A stretch of 37,099 nt of DNA from Deltaproteobacteria bacterium (GTDB lineage Bacteria > Myxococcota_A > UBA9160 > UBA6930): positions 1 through 37,099 of the forward strand of contig NYZB01000244.1 in NCBI GenBank assembly GCA_002687015.1, in the 5' to 3' direction. Below, in pieces: positions 7,735 through 14,659 of this stretch. The notes below the pieces were generated by a model that was not told the DNA's origin, searched no databases, and worked only from the letters and a program-made list of their open reading frames with translations. The position numbers and the translations under genes were made by a program. Position 1 is the first letter of the stretch. Each line of letters starts with the position of its first letter.

Positions 7735-8882
7735 AGCTGGGCCACGTCCGTTTCGAGGCCGAGCAGCAGCCGCCCGGTCAGCTCCAGGGTGCCGGTAGAC
7801 ACCATCATGTGTTGGGTCGCCACGTGCACGTCGCGGAAGATGCGCTGCAACGGGGAGCTGCGGTAGACCGAGGTGCCCCCTGCCAGGTTGTACATGAGGT
7901 CGATGGCCTGGGCGGAGGCATGGGTGGCGTGGGTGGTCGCGAGGCGCACGTCGCGTCGCTGGGCCAGGGGCAGGCCCTCCCCCCGCTGGGCCACCTCCCA
8001 GGCCTCCTCGATCGCCTCGTAGTAGAAGGCGCGGGCCGAACGCAGCAGGGCCTCGGCCCGGGCGACGTCGCTCTGGGTGGAGGGCCGCCGCGCCAGGGTG
8101 CGGGAGCTCATGGTCGGTGTCTTCACGTCGGCCAGTGCGACCAGCTCGTCGATCGCGGCCCGGGTCATGCCCAGCGAGACCGCGGCGATGCCCATCGAGA
8201 GCAGACCGAACTGGGGGAAGGCGTAGAGCGGTCGATCCAGCCGGCGCTGGCCCCCGATGCCTCCCACGCGCCGCTCCGGGACGAAGGCGCCGTCCACCTT
8301 GAAGTCGGTGCTGCCGGTGCCGGCCAGGCCGGTCACGTGCCAGGTATCGAGGAACTCGACCTGATCCCGCGAGAGCATCATGGCCCCGGGCCGGGGGACT
8401 CCGTTGGGGAAGGTCTCGACCTCGCCGTCGCGGATGACCCGGCAGCCCGCCAGGATCCAGTCCGCGTTCTCGGTGCCCGAGCCCCAGGGCCATTGCCCTT
8501 CGACCCGGTAGCCGCCCTCTTCGGCGGTTGCGGTGCCGCGGGGTGCGAACACGCCGCAGAGCAGGGTCTCGGGGGTGGCGAAGATCTCGCGGGCCGCCTC
8601 CTCCGGAAGGGAGGCGAGGATGGTGCCCGAGGTCGCGCCGATGAACACGCACCAGGCGGCCGAGCCGTCGCCCCGGGCGAGGGTCTCGACGGCGCGCATC
8701 GTCTCCATGGGGGGCGCTTCGAGACCGCCGTAGATCTCGGGCACGCAGAGACGGTAGAAGCCCGCGCGCGCGAACGCGTCGGAGAGATCCGCCGGGAGCC
8801 GGCGGGCCTCCTCGATCTCCTCGGCGCGCTTCAAGAGGGTCTCGACCAGGGCCTCGGCCCTGGCGACGATCTGACCGCTCAC
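7731..8882 (-). CDS. Acyl-CoA dehydrogenase / HsaA-type flavin monooxygenase
   Basis: 383 residues from a GTG that overlaps the nitroreductase stop (GTGA). It has the acyl-CoA dehydrogenase layout: an N-terminal helical part (PEIYGG near residue 54), a middle beta domain (EGQWPWGSGTENADW, TWHVTGLAGTGSTDF) and a C-terminal helical domain. The end (LMYNLAGGTSVYRSSPLQRI then RDVHVATQHMM) is typical of group D flavin monooxygenases such as HsaA/HpaB rather than classical beta-oxidation dehydrogenases. These need a partner flavin reductase; the neighbouring nitroreductase could supply reduced flavin, which is inference. Confidence 0.87.
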   Translation of the reverse strand: MSGQIVARAEALVETLLKRAEEIEEARRLPADLSDAFARAGFYRLCVPEIYGGLEAPPMETMRAVETLARGDGSAAWCVFIGATSGTILASLPEEAAREIFATPETLLCGVFAPRGTATAEEGGYRVEGQWPWGSGTENADWILAGCRVIRDGEVETFPNGVPRPGAMMLSRDQVEFLDTWHVTGLAGTGSTDFKVDGAFVPERRVGGIGGQRRLDRPLYAFPQFGLLSMGIAAVSLGMTRAAIDELVALADVKTPTMSSRTLARRPSTQSDVARAEALLRSARAFYYEAIEEAWEVAQRGEGLPLAQRRDVRLATTHATHASAQAIDLMYNLAGGTSVYRSSPLQRIFRDVHVATQHMMVSTGTLELTGRLLLGLETDVAQL

Positions 8883-9535
8883 AGTGCTTCTCCCCAGTGG
8901 TCGCCGTAGACCATCTTCGCGACCGGCCGGCGGCGGATGGGCCCGTGCCCGCTGCGCTGTGGGTAGCCGATCGGGATCGCGCACGCCGTCCCCCAGCCCT
9001 CCGGAATGCCGAGCAGCGCCTGCACCTCGGACTCGCATTCGCAGAGCAGCGTGGTCAGGGTGCAGCCCAGCCCTTCGGCGCGACAGGCCAGCAGCAGGTT
9101 CTGCACGGCCGGGTACACCGAGCCGCCGCCCACCACCGAGATCCGATCCAGCTTGGCGTCGGTGATCGCCATGTCTCGGGGGTTGAAGCAGAAGACGAGG
9201 ACGGCGGGTGTCGCGGCGAAGTGATCGGCGAGGTAGTCGCCCGCGTCGAGCATCTTGCGGGACTCGGCGGCGGCCTCCTCGGGCATGCCCGCCATCAGCT
9301 TCTCGTAGCCCCCCGCGAATCGCTTCCAGCGCTCGGCGTAGAGCGTGGCCAGGCGGGCCTTGGCGTCGCCGTTGCGGACGACCACGATCCGCCAGGGCTG
9401 ACGGTTGCCGCCCGTGGGCGCCCAGGTGGCGGCCTCGAGCACGCGCTGCAGCACGTCCTCGGGGATCGGGTCGGGGCGCAGGCGGCGCACGGCCCGCAAG
9501 GTGGACATCGCTTCGTAGAGACCGACTTCGCTCAT
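8879..9535 (-). CDS. Nitroreductase-family FMN oxidoreductase
   Basis: 218 residues, ATG start with GAGG five bases upstream. Nitroreductase motifs are in order: AVRRLRPDPIPEDVLQRVLE, ATWAPTGGNRQPWRIVVV (FMN phosphate and ring contacts), a GSVYPAVQNLLLACRAEGLG helix at the dimer interface and IPIGYPQ near the C-terminus. It would bind FMN as a dimer and use NAD(P)H. It sits 22 bases after the enoyl-CoA hydratase and overlaps the next gene by 4 bases, so translation is probably coupled. Confidence 0.92.
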   Translation of the reverse strand: MSEVGLYEAMSTLRAVRRLRPDPIPEDVLQRVLEAATWAPTGGNRQPWRIVVVRNGDAKARLATLYAERWKRFAGGYEKLMAGMPEEAAAESRKMLDAGDYLADHFAATPAVLVFCFNPRDMAITDAKLDRISVVGGGSVYPAVQNLLLACRAEGLGCTLTTLLCECESEVQALLGIPEGWGTACAIPIGYPQRSGHGPIRRRPVAKMVYGDHWGEAL

Positions 9536-9557
9536 CGGGTCCTCGCTGGGAGGGGGC

Positions 9558-10361
9558 TCAGCGGCCCCGGAAGGTGGGCGGGCGTTTCTCCGCGAGGGCC
9601 GCCATGGCCTCCCGGTGGTCTTCGCTCTGGAAGGTCACGATCTCGAGAGCGGTCGAGGCGTCGAAGGCCACGTTCAGCGCGGCCTTGACCCCCTTGTTCA
9701 CGGCCTGCTTGGTGTAGCGGATCGCCAGAGGCGCCCCCTGCGCGAGCCGCTGGGCGAAGGCCCGGGCCTCGGCGAGGAGCCGGTCGTCAGCGACGACGCG
9801 GTTCACGAGGCCGATGCGCTCGGCCTCGGTCGCAGAGACCGGATCGCCGGTCAGCAGGTACTCCTTGGCCCGGGCCGGGCCCACGGCGAGGGGCCAGATG
9901 GCGGTGCCGCCGTCGCCTGCGACGATGCCCACGCGGACGTGGGGGTCGGCGATCGTCGCGCTCTCGGCCATGTAGATGGTGTCGCAGAGCAGCGCCAGCG
10001 AGGCCCCCAGACCGACGGCAGGCCCATTCAGGGCTGCGACGATCGGAAGCTCCACCTCGAGCAGGTCCCAGATCATCTGCTTGGCGTCGCGACGCAGGTG
10101 CTCGAGGGCCTGGAGATCCGTCAGCTCGGCGAAGAATGCGAAGTCTCCGCCCGCGCTGAAGGCACGCCCTTCGCCCGTCAGGAGCACGGCACGCGCCTCG
10201 TCCTCGCGCTTCAGCTCGCGGAACAGACGCGTCAGCTCTCCGTGAAGCAGCGCGTCGACGGTGTTGAGCCGGCTCTCCGGGTGGTCGATCGTGACTTCGA
10301 GGACGTCCAGTCGTCGCTCGATCCGAAGGGCCTGATAGCTCTCGTCGCTCGGTCCGCTCAT
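9558..10361 (-). CDS. Enoyl-CoA hydratase/isomerase family protein
   Basis: 267 residues from ATG 10361; a GTG six codons upstream is an alternative. Crotonase-fold motifs are present: oxyanion-hole residues in GRAFSAGGDF and NGPAVGLGASLALLCD, then VRVGIVAGDGGTAIWP. The first catalytic Glu position of hydratases (PEvrlG) is His, and the second is Asp in AGDGGT, so hydratase chemistry may be altered and an isomerase or hydrolase activity is possible. It appears to be the first gene of the operon with nitroreductase, acyl-CoA dehydrogenase and LLM oxidoreductase. Confidence 0.9.
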   Translation of the reverse strand: MSGPSDESYQALRIERRLDVLEVTIDHPESRLNTVDALLHGELTRLFRELKREDEARAVLLTGEGRAFSAGGDFAFFAELTDLQALEHLRRDAKQMIWDLLEVELPIVAALNGPAVGLGASLALLCDTIYMAESATIADPHVRVGIVAGDGGTAIWPLAVGPARAKEYLLTGDPVSATEAERIGLVNRVVADDRLLAEARAFAQRLAQGAPLAIRYTKQAVNKGVKAALNVAFDASTALEIVTFQSEDHREAMAALAEKRPPTFRGR

Positions 10362-10484
10362 CGGGCCGTAGCATGCCACAACCGATGGGCAGCGCGGGCT
10401 ATCGCGAGGTCATCGGGCTCGTCGAGCCGGACGGCTACGTCTGCGTGGTGGTCCGCGAGATGTATGGGGAGGCCGACTGGCTCC

Positions 10485-11450
10485 CTACCGCGCCGTGTCA
10501 CAGTCCAGCAGGACCTTCAGCACGCCCGGCTCGCCCGCACGCGAGAGCGCCTGCGTGGCCCGCGCAAGCGGAAAGGTGTCGCTCACCAGGGGCGCCGGGT
10601 CGATGCGGCCCTCCCGAAGCGCTGCGAGGGCCGGCTCGAAGGGCCCGCAACGCGAGCCCACCACCTGGATCTCGTCGATCACGAGGGGTGCGAGGTCGAC
10701 GGCCGGCCGCTCGGCGACCGTGCTCTTCAGCACGAGCGTTCCGCGGGGCCGGGTCGCGGCGAGGGCCTCTTCGAGGCCGCGGGCGCTGCCGGTGGCCTCG
10801 ACCACGAGGTCGGCGCGCGCGGCAGACGCGTCGAAGTCGGTGATGCGGCGGGTCTCGATGCCCCGGGCCGCCAGGTGAGCGAGCTTCTCGTCGTGCCGGC
10901 CGACGGCGAGGACCCGGGCGCCGGCATCCGCGAGCACCTGGGCGACGAGCAACCCCAGCTTGCCGTCGCCCAGGACCACGCACCGGTGCTGCGGGTCCAC
11001 CTCGATCTGCTCGAGGATCTCGAAGGCCGCCGCGAGCGGCTCGGTGAAGACGGCGGCCGCGTCGGCCAGGCCTTCGGGCACGCGGTGCAGGTTGGCGACC
11101 GGTACGGCGACCCGCTCGGCGAAGGCGCCGTCGGCTTCGAGGATTCCCATGACGCGGCGGGTGGGGCAGTGGCGGCCCAGGCCGGCGCTGCAGGCCTCGC
11201 AGGCGCCGCAGGCGAAGTTGACCTCGCCCACGACCCGGGCTCCGCGCCAGGCCTCGGGCCCCTCTTCGACCACGCCCACGAACTCGTGGCCGAGGATTCC
11301 CCGAAAGCCCATGTAGCCACGGGCGATCTCGAGATCCGTGTTGCAGACGCCGGCCAGCTGCACGCGGACCAGGGCCATGTCGGTGCCGGACTCCGGATCG
11401 GGCCGATCGGCCACCCCGGGGCGCCGGCCATCGAAGTAGAGGGCTCGCAC
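10485..11450 (-). CDS. Zinc-dependent alcohol dehydrogenase
   Basis: About 321 residues from GTG 11450; GTG 11459 is also possible. Catalytic zinc ligands lie in GVCNTD (Cys36) and LGHEFVG (His55, Glu56). The structural-zinc loop CGACEACSAGLGRHC has four cysteines (81, 84, 87, 95). A Rossmann NAD(P) motif LGDGKLGLLVAQ follows. It is an MDR-family oxidoreductase; the substrate is unknown, with sugar-alcohol or threonine dehydrogenase-like enzymes closest in style. It diverges from the epimerase, with 24 bases between the starts. Confidence 0.9.
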   Translation of the reverse strand: MRALYFDGRRPGVADRPDPESGTDMALVRVQLAGVCNTDLEIARGYMGFRGILGHEFVGVVEEGPEAWRGARVVGEVNFACGACEACSAGLGRHCPTRRVMGILEADGAFAERVAVPVANLHRVPEGLADAAAVFTEPLAAAFEILEQIEVDPQHRCVVLGDGKLGLLVAQVLADAGARVLAVGRHDEKLAHLAARGIETRRITDFDASAARADLVVEATGSARGLEEALAATRPRGTLVLKSTVAERPAVDLAPLVIDEIQVVGSRCGPFEPALAALREGRIDPAPLVSDTFPLARATQALSRAGEPGVLKVLLDCDTAR

Positions 11451-11474
11451 GCCAACCACGATATCATCCGCGCC

Positions 11475-12578
11475 ATGCAATCCCTCGTGATCGGTGGAAC
11501 CGGGCCGACGGGGCACCTGATCGTGAACGGCCTCCGCGAGCGGGGGCATCGGGTCGCGATGCTGCACTCCGGACGGCACGAGCTCGACGAGATCCCCGAC
11601 GACGTCGAGCACATCCACACGGATGCCTACGATCCGGCGAAGGTCGAAGAGGGAATCGCCGGGCGACACTTCGACGTGTGTGTCGCCACCTATGGCCGCC
11701 TGCGTGCGATCGCCAAGCTCATGAAGGGGCGCTGCGAGCGCTTCGTCTCCGTGGGCGGAGTGCCCGCCTACCGGGGCTTCATGAACCCCGGTCTCTTCGA
11801 GCCGGCGGGCCTTCCCGTGCCCGTCGCGGAGGATGCCCCGGTGGTGAGGGAGCCCGGCGAGGACGGGAAGGGCTACCGGATCGCGCGCACGGAGGAGGCC
11901 CTGTTCGCCCACCAGCCGAGGGCCGCCCACTTCCGGTACCCCTACGTCTACGGGCCCTACCAGCTGGTGCCGCGCGAGTGGTGCGTGGTGCGGCGCATCC
12001 TCGATGGCCGCCGGCAGATCATCCTCCCCGATGGTGGGCTCATCCTCCACCATCACGGCTACGCCGGGAACCTGGCTCATGCCGTGTTGCTCGCGATCGA
12101 CCAACCCGAGGCCTCGGCGGGGCAGCTCTACAACTGCGCGGACGAGGAGGCGCTCTGCCTGCGCCAGGTGGTCGAGATCATCGCAACGGCCCTCGGCGCC
12201 GAGCTCGAGATCGTGTCGATGCCCACCGAGGTGGCGATACCGGCCCGCCCCCTCCTCTGCATGCCGACCCCCACCCACCGGGTGCTCGACCTCGCCAAGC
12301 TGAAGCGAGACCTCGGCTATCGCGATCCCTACCCGGCGCGAGAGGCCCTGGCGCACACGGCCCGCTGGCTGGTGGACCATCGCCCCGAGCCCGGCGGCAT
12401 GGAGGAGACGGTCCTGCAGGATCCCTTCGACTACCCCGCCGAGGACGAGCTGATCGCCGCCTGGCGGCGCGCCCTCGCCGGTCTCCCCGAGGTCGCCTTC
12501 GAGCGCCCGCCCGGCTACGGCCTGGCCTACAGCGGGCCCGGCGGCCGCCTCTCCTCCAACCCGGAGTTCGAGGACTAG
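11475..12578 (+). CDS. NAD-dependent epimerase/dehydratase family protein
   Basis: 367 residues, ATG start. The N-terminal Rossmann motif is VIGGTGPTGHLIVNGLRERG. An acidic end of beta2 is not evident, suggesting NADP(H) or an atypical cofactor. The body (YPYVYGPYQLVPREW, HHHGYAGNLAHAVLLAID) follows extended/atypical short-chain dehydrogenases. The usual YxxxK is not obvious; GYRIARTE occupies the region, so an Arg may replace the Lys. The C-terminus (about 300-367) resembles the helical tail of this subgroup. It is divergently paired with the zinc dehydrogenase, so the two may share regulation. Confidence 0.85.
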   Translation: MQSLVIGGTGPTGHLIVNGLRERGHRVAMLHSGRHELDEIPDDVEHIHTDAYDPAKVEEGIAGRHFDVCVATYGRLRAIAKLMKGRCERFVSVGGVPAYRGFMNPGLFEPAGLPVPVAEDAPVVREPGEDGKGYRIARTEEALFAHQPRAAHFRYPYVYGPYQLVPREWCVVRRILDGRRQIILPDGGLILHHHGYAGNLAHAVLLAIDQPEASAGQLYNCADEEALCLRQVVEIIATALGAELEIVSMPTEVAIPARPLLCMPTPTHRVLDLAKLKRDLGYRDPYPAREALAHTARWLVDHRPEPGGMEETVLQDPFDYPAEDELIAAWRRALAGLPEVAFERPPGYGLAYSGPGGRLSSNPEFED

Positions 12579-12587
12579 CGCCGCCAC

Positions 12588-12618
12588 GCTCATCAAGGGA
12601 GCCGACCCCTCTGTGAGC
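12588..12618. repeat. Imperfect palindrome between convergent stops
   Basis: GCTCA (12588-12592) pairs with TGAGC (12614-12618), with an inner AGGG/CCCT pairing (12596-12599 with 12607-12610). It fills the gap between the epimerase stop and the stop of the next minus-strand gene. It may act as a bidirectional terminator or be a decayed copy of the palindromic element seen at 3108 and 14632. Confidence 0.4.
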
Positions 12619-13025
12619 TACATCCAGTCCTCGTCCTTCAGGCCGAGCTCGGGCCAGGGACCCGAGGCGATGGGCTGGCAGTCGTTCGGCTCGAGCCGGA
12701 AGCGGACGACGCGCAGCGGCTCCTCCACTTCGTAGTGGATGGGTCCGGTCGAAGTGAGCGTGGGCTCGGGGACGAGCTGACGGCTCGCCCGCACGGTGAG
12801 CTGCTCCTTGCCGCGGGACAGTGCCGCGTAGCCGTCCATGACGTTGCGGTTGGTGTACTTGCCGAGCCCGAAGCCGATCTGCAAGCTGCCGTCCCTCGCC
12901 ATCGCCATGGCGCAGACCTTCTCGGTCCACGACGGGTCGGAGTTGCCCACCGTGGCGAAGGTCTCCGTCACCTGGTGGTGGAAGCTCTCGTCGGCGGCGA
13001 TCAGCTCGCCGGTCGGGTTGTTCAT
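12618..13025 (-). CDS. Shortened DUF7065-like protein
   Basis: 135 residues, ATG start with GAGGAG upstream. The sequence (ADESFHHQ, GLGKYTNRNVMDG, VRASRQL, GPIHYEVEEPLR) resembles the N-terminal part of long proteins of the DUF7065/7064 type found in actinobacteria and lipid-degrading proteobacteria, usually over 300 residues. Here the homology stops near NDCQPIA and the last twenty residues look unrelated. It is probably a truncated copy; the family call comes from memory of the motif pattern and is moderate. It lies 10 bases after the phosphotransferase fragment on the same strand. Confidence 0.55.
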   Translation of the reverse strand: MNNPTGELIAADESFHHQVTETFATVGNSDPSWTEKVCAMAMARDGSLQIGFGLGKYTNRNVMDGYAALSRGKEQLTVRASRQLVPEPTLTSTGPIHYEVEEPLRVVRFRLEPNDCQPIASGPWPELGLKDEDWM

Positions 13026-13035
13026 CTTGGGCTCC

Positions 13036-13935
13036 TCAGGACCAGTAGCTGCCGTCGACCATCGCCCGCAGGGTGGCATGGTGGGGAATCACCGAGTCCA
13101 CGTCCTCCGGCCACTCGGCCTCTCCGAAGTGGACGGAGCGCCGGGCGATGCGGGACATGATGATGCCGTGCCGCAGGGCGGCGTAGGTCAGGTAGAAGGG
13201 CATGTCGCGGGGCGTGTGACCACCCTGGTGCTCGTAGCTCAGGGCGACGTCGTCCGAGCCCAGGAAGGCAGGGAGACCCGGCTGGCCCACGGCCTCGGCG
13301 ATGTCCTGGAAGAAGCGGTGCATGAAGGCGAGCCAGCCCAGGTCGAGCTCGCGCGGCCCGATGGAGGCCATCTCCCAGTCGAGCAGCGCCACCGGCGTCC
13401 ATCCCTCGTAGATCACGTTGCCGATGCGCGAATCGCCCCAGCTGATCACGGCTTCGCCTTCCTCGGCCGGCCAATGCGCCTCCAGCCAGGTGAAGGCGCG
13501 CTCGAGCAGGGGATGGCGGATGCCGTCCTGCGTGACCCAGGCGTAGAAGCGGCGCTGGTTCTCGACGTGGCGACGCAACGGCGTGTCGCCCGGAAGGTCG
13601 AACTCCAGGAACCCGCTCTCGGCCTTGACCGGATCGATGGCGTGCAGGGCCGCAATCGCGCCGACCGTGCGGTCCTGGAGCGTGCGGCGCTCTTCCTCAC
13701 TCGCCTCGAGGAGCCAGCCTTCGAACACGTAGGGCGGAAGATCCGGCGGCACGCGGCCTACGACCCGGTCCATGACGAAGAAGGGCGTGCCGAGCACGGA
13801 GGGATCCCTCTCCTGCCAGAGCGCGCGGGGCACGGGGACCTCTCCGTGCCGATCGAGGAGCCGAAGCAGGCGGAACTGGGCGTCGAGGTCGTAGCTCGGG
13901 AAGACCGGGCAGTACTGTTGCGGCACCGAGCGCAT
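13036..13935 (-). CDS. Aminoglycoside-phosphotransferase-family kinase, N-terminus missing
   Basis: 299 residues as an open frame, but homology begins only at PVFPSYDLDAQF. The usual N-terminal lobe with the nucleotide-binding loop and Lys (about 60 residues) is absent. The C-terminal lobe is intact: ISWGDSRIGNVI is the catalytic loop with Asp and Asn, and ALLDWEMASIGP carries the metal-binding Asp. The family resembles the ACAD10-type kinases seen with acyl-CoA metabolism. The ATG at 13935 lies in sequence that, on the other strand, belongs to an aldehyde dehydrogenase, so the start is artificial. Function is probably lost. Confidence 0.75.
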   Translation of the reverse strand: MRSVPQQYCPVFPSYDLDAQFRLLRLLDRHGEVPVPRALWQERDPSVLGTPFFVMDRVVGRVPPDLPPYVFEGWLLEASEEERRTLQDRTVGAIAALHAIDPVKAESGFLEFDLPGDTPLRRHVENQRRFYAWVTQDGIRHPLLERAFTWLEAHWPAEEGEAVISWGDSRIGNVIYEGWTPVALLDWEMASIGPRELDLGWLAFMHRFFQDIAEAVGQPGLPAFLGSDDVALSYEHQGGHTPRDMPFYLTYAALRHGIIMSRIARRSVHFGEAEWPEDVDSVIPHHATLRAMVDGSYWS

Positions 13936-14622
13936 CTACGTCGTCGAGCCCATCTACGACGAGTTCGTGAGGAGGGTGGTCGATGAGACGAAGAAGCTGC
14001 GGCAATCGGACCGGGGCGAGTTCGACGTCGGTGCGACCTTCTGGGACAAGCAGCTCGACATCATCGAGCGCCATGTCGAGGATGCCAGGGCCAGGGGCGC
14101 CACCGTGCACGTGGGTGGACGGCGCAATCCGAACCTGAAGGGTCTCTACTACGAGCCCACCGTCGTCACGGAGGTGGGCAACGAGATGGCTCTGATGACC
14201 GAGGAGACCTTCGGCCCGATCATCGCGATCCAGAAGGTGAGGGACGAAGAGGAGGCCCTTCGTCGGGCCAACGACTCCGACTACGGCCTCAACGGCAACG
14301 TGTGGACCCGCGACATCGAAAGGGCATTGGCATCGCCGAACGCATGGAGACCGGTGGGGTCTGCGTGAACGACATGGCGATGACCTACGGTGTTCCCGAG
14401 GCTCCCTTCGGCGGGGTCAAGTCCAGCGGCGTGGGCAGTGTGAACGGCAAGAGCGGCATCCGCGGCTACTGCCACGCCCATCCGATCCTGGCCGATCGCA
14501 AGGGGAAGGGAGCCATCCAGGGGGGCTACCCCTATACGCGCAAGGCCGAGGACGGCACACAGGCCTTCATCCGCCTCCTATGGCAGAAGACCCCCCTCGG
14601 AAGGTGGCTCGCCTCCTTCTAG
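13907..14622 (+). pseudogene. Aldehyde dehydrogenase, C-terminal half, frameshifted
   Basis: Homology opens in frame at GQYCCGTERIYVVE, which contains the catalytic cysteine region, without the first 270 or so residues. A TAG at 13892 lies just upstream. It continues through TEETFGPIIAIQKV to VWTRDIER, then shifts frame near 14321-14324: one G appears to be missing from a G run. The second frame resumes with GIGIAERMETGGVCVND, PFGGVKSSGVG and runs to the stop at 14622. Loss of the cofactor domain plus the frameshift make it a pseudogene. It faces the truncated phosphotransferase head-to-head. Confidence 0.85.
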
Positions 14623-14630
14623 TCCCCCTC

Positions 14631-14659
14631 GGTTCACGAAGGAGTCAGTCCTCTTCGGA
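14631..14659. repeat. Palindromic element overlapping a stop codon
   Basis: CGAAGGA (14637-14643) can pair with TCCT-c-TTCG just after it, with the antiporter stop codon inside the loop. The first 17 bases (14632-14648) match the sequence at 33472-33488 at 15 of 17 positions, and the first 11 match the minus strand at 3134-3144. It sits between convergent gene ends. Confidence 0.5.

Noticed and set aside
10373-10490. Plus-strand start MPQPMGSAGYREVIGLVEPDG in the gap between enoyl-CoA hydratase and alcohol dehydrogenase
   Set aside because: The first 38 codons look protein-like, but the frame then runs as an antisense shadow of the alcohol dehydrogenase. There is no ribosome-binding site and no recognised family; at most a short remnant.
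12576-12620. Second selenoprotein candidate at the early end of the DUF7065-like gene
   Set aside because: The stop is TAG, not TGA, and no homology resumes after it.
14281-14622. Two separate aldehyde dehydrogenase ORFs as individual genes
   Set aside because: They join into one continuous homology after a single-base shift and together lack the N-terminal half.
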